Of a DNA stretch of 27,584 nucleotides, positions 24,876 to 27,584 are shown in pieces; within the stretch, counting starts at the first letter, position 1; every line of letters begins with the position of its first letter. A program made the translations under genes and the position numbers. The stretch comes from a virus. The stretch covers positions 1 through 27,584 of IMG/VR virus record IMGVR_UViG_3300006919_000334. One strand, written 5' to 3'. The notes under the pieces were generated by a model. It did not search any database. It worked only from the letters and a program-made list of their open reading frames with translations, and was not told the origin of the DNA.

Positions 24876-27584
24876 TAATCTCCCGATGCTGGTGGTGGAG
24901 CAGTTTGTATTTGGCTCCCTAGCTCCGTTAATTTATTTGTTTTACTAGGGTTTACAGCAGTTCCTTGTGAACCTTGAGCCACTTGTTCAGCCCAAAGTAA
25001 ATGCCCTTCTCTGTCAGTAACAAAACCAGTCTTTTTTGCACCTCCATACATACCCAATCCATCTGTAAAAGCTCCAGTATTAAAGTTATATATAATGGTT
25101 TCTGTATTTGAAATAGTGTCTTTGCAAATATGAACCTGATTCCAATAAGCATCATATCCAATATGAGTTCTTTTTCCATAAAAATTCTCCCATTGGCTTT
25201 TATCAATAAGACTGCCTTCTGAATTTGATGTTAAAGATTTAAAGTTTTGTCCATTGTATAAATATACACCACTTCGACTAATCCAAAACAAGCCATAAGG
25301 AGTGTCGCAAATCTGGTTATCATTCTCTAAGCCAACATGATGTAGGGTCTCTTCAATTTCCTCACGATTCTCCCCATTCTCGAGCGTTTTAATGCCCATT
25401 ATGGTTAGAGAATACTTCTTGAATTGACATAATTTATTACCTGTAACTCTTAAGGCTACAATATCATCCCCATCGTTCACAGTTGCTTCGATTAAATTGC
25501 TTTCTCCAACCGTAGCATACATACCCAAAGCTGACTTTAGAATTCCGTCAGGGTAATAATTCAGTTGGTCGTCCTTTCCTTTAATCCTAACATTGCCATA
25601 ATAAGCTCTTCTATTAAAAACACAAGCTGTTTTCCAACCAGTTCCATCGCTTTCAAACCCAATTGGTTCGTCCCAGGCTAATTGATACCTATTGTAAAAG
25701 CTTTCAAACGTTGGTACTGCCTTATAAATAATATGGTCTGTTACTGGACCTCCTGAAGTATTGGCGTAGCTAGTGCCATAATGAGAAACATTGCCAAAAG
25801 TTGTAAACTCTTTCCATGTTCCTGTTGCAAAGGACTTCCATCCTTTATTTAAATCGACCTCACAGATAAGATAAATATTATTTGGGTCTGTATTATTAAA
25901 TCTAGCATATATCTCTACCCCTTTTAAGCGAGTGTTTAGTACACCATCTTTTTCTGATAATCCAGACCAAGAAGCATTGTTTCCTTTTCCGCTAATTAAT
26001 TGTGGACCAATTCCAATGTGCAATCCTAACGCACAAGAATCTGCTTTTGGAGCAGTAGAAAAAGCTTTATTTATTGAATCAGCTCCACTGTTTCCAGCAT
26101 TGTAGGTATGTTGATAGAATTGCTGAGGTTGACTTACATATCCCCCTTCATATACGTAGCTAAAATAAAACTCCGTTAATTCTTTTTTTAAGAAAGAACC
26201 TGGCATTAAAGAACCAGCTTCGCTATCCTGACCATCTAGCCAATCGTATTGAATCTTTATTCCTAAGGGATGACTTCCCCAAGTAGTGGAATGATTGGGG
26301 TTGCTTTTTACCAATGTCTCATCTGTTGTTCCATCTAAGAAAGAAAAAAGCCCATCTACCTTTGTGGCAATATGAGTATCTTGACCTTTTAAAGCTGTGG
26401 CTGGACTGTTTGTAATCTTTATTCTATAAGGATTAGGGCATAAAGCGTCTGTAGTAAATCCCTTAGCCATTTCAACTTGAGGACTATTGCTATTGTAATT
26501 ATTACTAACGCTATCAAACTGAGTCTTTAAATAAGTATGATTTAAATCTAAATACCCAAACCACTGAGGTCTGTTGTAATCTTTAAAAGTCGCATCACTG
26601 CCAAACAAATGCCCCTCTGCATCCATATATGTTACGTCTACATTTGTAGATGAATCCCAATAATAAACCGTTGCATTCGACACAGCAGAAGTACTAGCAG
26701 TGCTTAAGGTTATCGTAGCAGGAGACACTCCAGTATTTTGAGCTGTAATGGTAGTGCCTGGAGCAATACCTGTTCCTCTGACTTGCTTTCCAACTAAACT
26801 AGGATGCGAACCAGTAGACATTGTAGCATACGTTCCATTTGTACTGTTGTTTCCTACATTTACAGTTCCTATCCATTCAGTTTCATTGAATTTGAAATCC
26901 ATTTGCCAATCTATCCATGTGTCATTTTCCATTGAGTATACAGTTGACATTGAATTTTGATTTGTAATTGCAACTAAATGCTGATATCGTTGACCATGGG
27001 TTACCTTATCGCCATGGTCTACAATGTTTGTCTTGCTAACAGTTACCTCTTTTATTCCGTAAGCCTTAACAGTATCCGTGTCTTGAAATATTCTAACTTT
27101 ACCACCTACTATTTCAAATTTGACTTGATGGTCTGTAGGTATCTCTGCAATTATTCCATCAGCATCGTAAAATAAACCTGCCCTTATGTCCATTGCAGTT
27201 TGCCCTATCTCGACATCATACGTTCTTGTAATTGACGCTTCTGCTGTTTGAGTAACGTTTGTATAATACTTAACAGTAACGCCGTACGTAGCAGTCTCAA
27301 ATCTAGAAATATTGTCAAGATTGTATGTCCATTCGCTAAATGCACCAAAATAAGGATTGTGATTCATCATGTAATAAAACGCCCCACTTTCACTAACCAT
27401 TTGATTGGTAATATTCTGATTTGTGAATTTATCTTCAAAACTGTGTTTGTGAAAAATTGGAGCTAATTGTTTATAAGTATATGTTGTTCCTTCAATAGTT
27501 TTTTTAGGGTCAGCAGTGCTACTATTACCAACAGGTCTAAATCCTTTACCATGTGCATAGTTAATAGCTCCATCAGGCTCCTCA
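24875..27584 (-). CDS. tail nozzle/stabilisation protein (P22 gp10/T7 gp12-like), 5' end beyond window
   Basis: The frame is open to the window edge. 902 residues are visible, including 61 upstream of the first internal ATG at 27400, which has no ribosome site. The gene therefore starts beyond the window. The C-terminal half has the beta-propeller-like pattern of podovirus nozzle/stabilisation proteins: FNRRAYYGNVRIKGKDD, DDIVALRVTGNKLCQFKKYS, YGLFWISRSGVYLYNGQNF and YDAYWNQVHICKD. The N-terminal half includes an inserted threonine-rich beta segment (26657-26862) with GKQVRGTGIAPGTTI and TITLSTAST, a motif shared by many phage tail and adhesin proteins. It begins the visible part of the virion operon. 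The assignment to the nozzle class is by pattern and by what follows it. Confidence 0.7.
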   Translation of the reverse strand, partial: EEPDGAINYAHGKGFRPVGNSSTADPKKTIEGTTYTYKQLAPIFHKHSFEDKFTNQNITNQMVSESGAFYYMMNHNPYFGAFSEWTYNLDNISRFETATYGVTVKYYTNVTQTAEASITRTYDVEIGQTAMDIRAGLFYDADGIIAEIPTDHQVKFEIVGGKVRIFQDTDTVKAYGIKEVTVSKTNIVDHGDKVTHGQRYQHLVAITNQNSMSTVYSMENDTWIDWQMDFKFNETEWIGTVNVGNNSTNGTYATMSTGSHPSLVGKQVRGTGIAPGTTITAQNTGVSPATITLSTASTSAVSNATVYYWDSSTNVDVTYMDAEGHLFGSDATFKDYNRPQWFGYLDLNHTYLKTQFDSVSNNYNSNSPQVEMAKGFTTDALCPNPYRIKITNSPATALKGQDTHIATKVDGLFSFLDGTTDETLVKSNPNHSTTWGSHPLGIKIQYDWLDGQDSEAGSLMPGSFLKKELTEFYFSYVYEGGYVSQPQQFYQHTYNAGNSGADSINKAFSTAPKADSCALGLHIGIGPQLISGKGNNASWSGLSEKDGVLNTRLKGVEIYARFNNTDPNNIYLICEVDLNKGWKSFATGTWKEFTTFGNVSHYGTSYANTSGGPVTDHIIYKAVPTFESFYNRYQLAWDEPIGFESDGTGWKTACVFNRRAYYGNVRIKGKDDQLNYYPDGILKSALGMYATVGESNLIEATVNDGDDIVALRVTGNKLCQFKKYSLTIMGIKTLENGENREEIEETLHHVGLENDNQICDTPYGLFWISRSGVYLYNGQNFKSLTSNSEGSLIDKSQWENFYGKRTHIGYDAYWNQVHICKDTISNTETIIYNFNTGAFTDGLGMYGGAKKTGFVTDREGHLLWAEQVAQGSQGTAVNPSKTNKLTELGSQIQTAPPPASGD

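Noticed and set aside
1-27584. CRISPR arrays, insertion sequences or transposases
   Set aside because: No regularly spaced repeat array, terminal inverted repeats with target duplications or transposase-like frame was seen; the only recombinase is the integrase.

Overview
The window looks like part of a temperate, short-tailed (podovirus-like) tailed-phage genome. It is AT-rich, with tightly packed genes, many start/stop overlaps (TAATG, ATGA) and good Shine-Dalgarno sequences (AAGGAG, AGGAG). The host cannot be named. Strong SD use argues against a typical Bacteroidota host. The only host-derived hint is the 3' part of a tRNA-Val(GAC) with no encoded CCA beside the integrase. No terminase, portal, capsid or lysis gene is visible.

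Left part (1-10281, mostly + strand): small accessory genes come first, ending in a bidirectional terminator. A leftward repressor with an HTH and a PAS-like sensor domain follows, then an operator-like region and a rightward 106-codon gene that ends in a strong terminator. Beyond it lies a replication and recombination operon: a MazG-like protein, a small candidate histone-fold protein, a DUF932 protein, a DUF1071/Sak3-type annealing protein, an SSB-like protein, a winged-helix-like protein, a PrimPol-helicase fusion, an Hjc-like Holliday junction resolvase and several small unknown or zinc-ribbon proteins. A 302-base gap without a clear gene (9328-9629) is packed with inverted repeats. Two single-span membrane proteins and a zinc-binding protein follow.

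Middle (10278-11350): a complete tyrosine integrase on the minus strand, helically phased short repeats upstream of it, and the 3' part of tRNA-Val as the attachment site. Phage genes lie on both sides of the site, so this reads as attP of an unintegrated or circular genome.

Right part (11351-27584, all minus strand): one overlapping virion operon read right to left. It contains a tail nozzle/stabilisation-type protein (cut by the window end), a small beta protein, an Ala/Gly-rich gp14-like protein, a small coiled-coil protein, a 353-residue protein with a DSL repeat, a giant 3160-residue protein and a 533-residue protein. The order resembles the T7 nozzle-plus-ejection-protein block. The giant protein carries DVDGD (residues 1322-1326) with an upstream R-V-P, the signature of the double-psi beta-barrel active site of multisubunit-type RNA polymerases, as in the virion RNA polymerases of crAss-like phages. 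The reading is that the particle injects its own RNA polymerase inside a giant ejection protein to transcribe early genes, while integrase and a PAS-domain repressor allow lysogeny. That combination is the most interesting aspect of the window.
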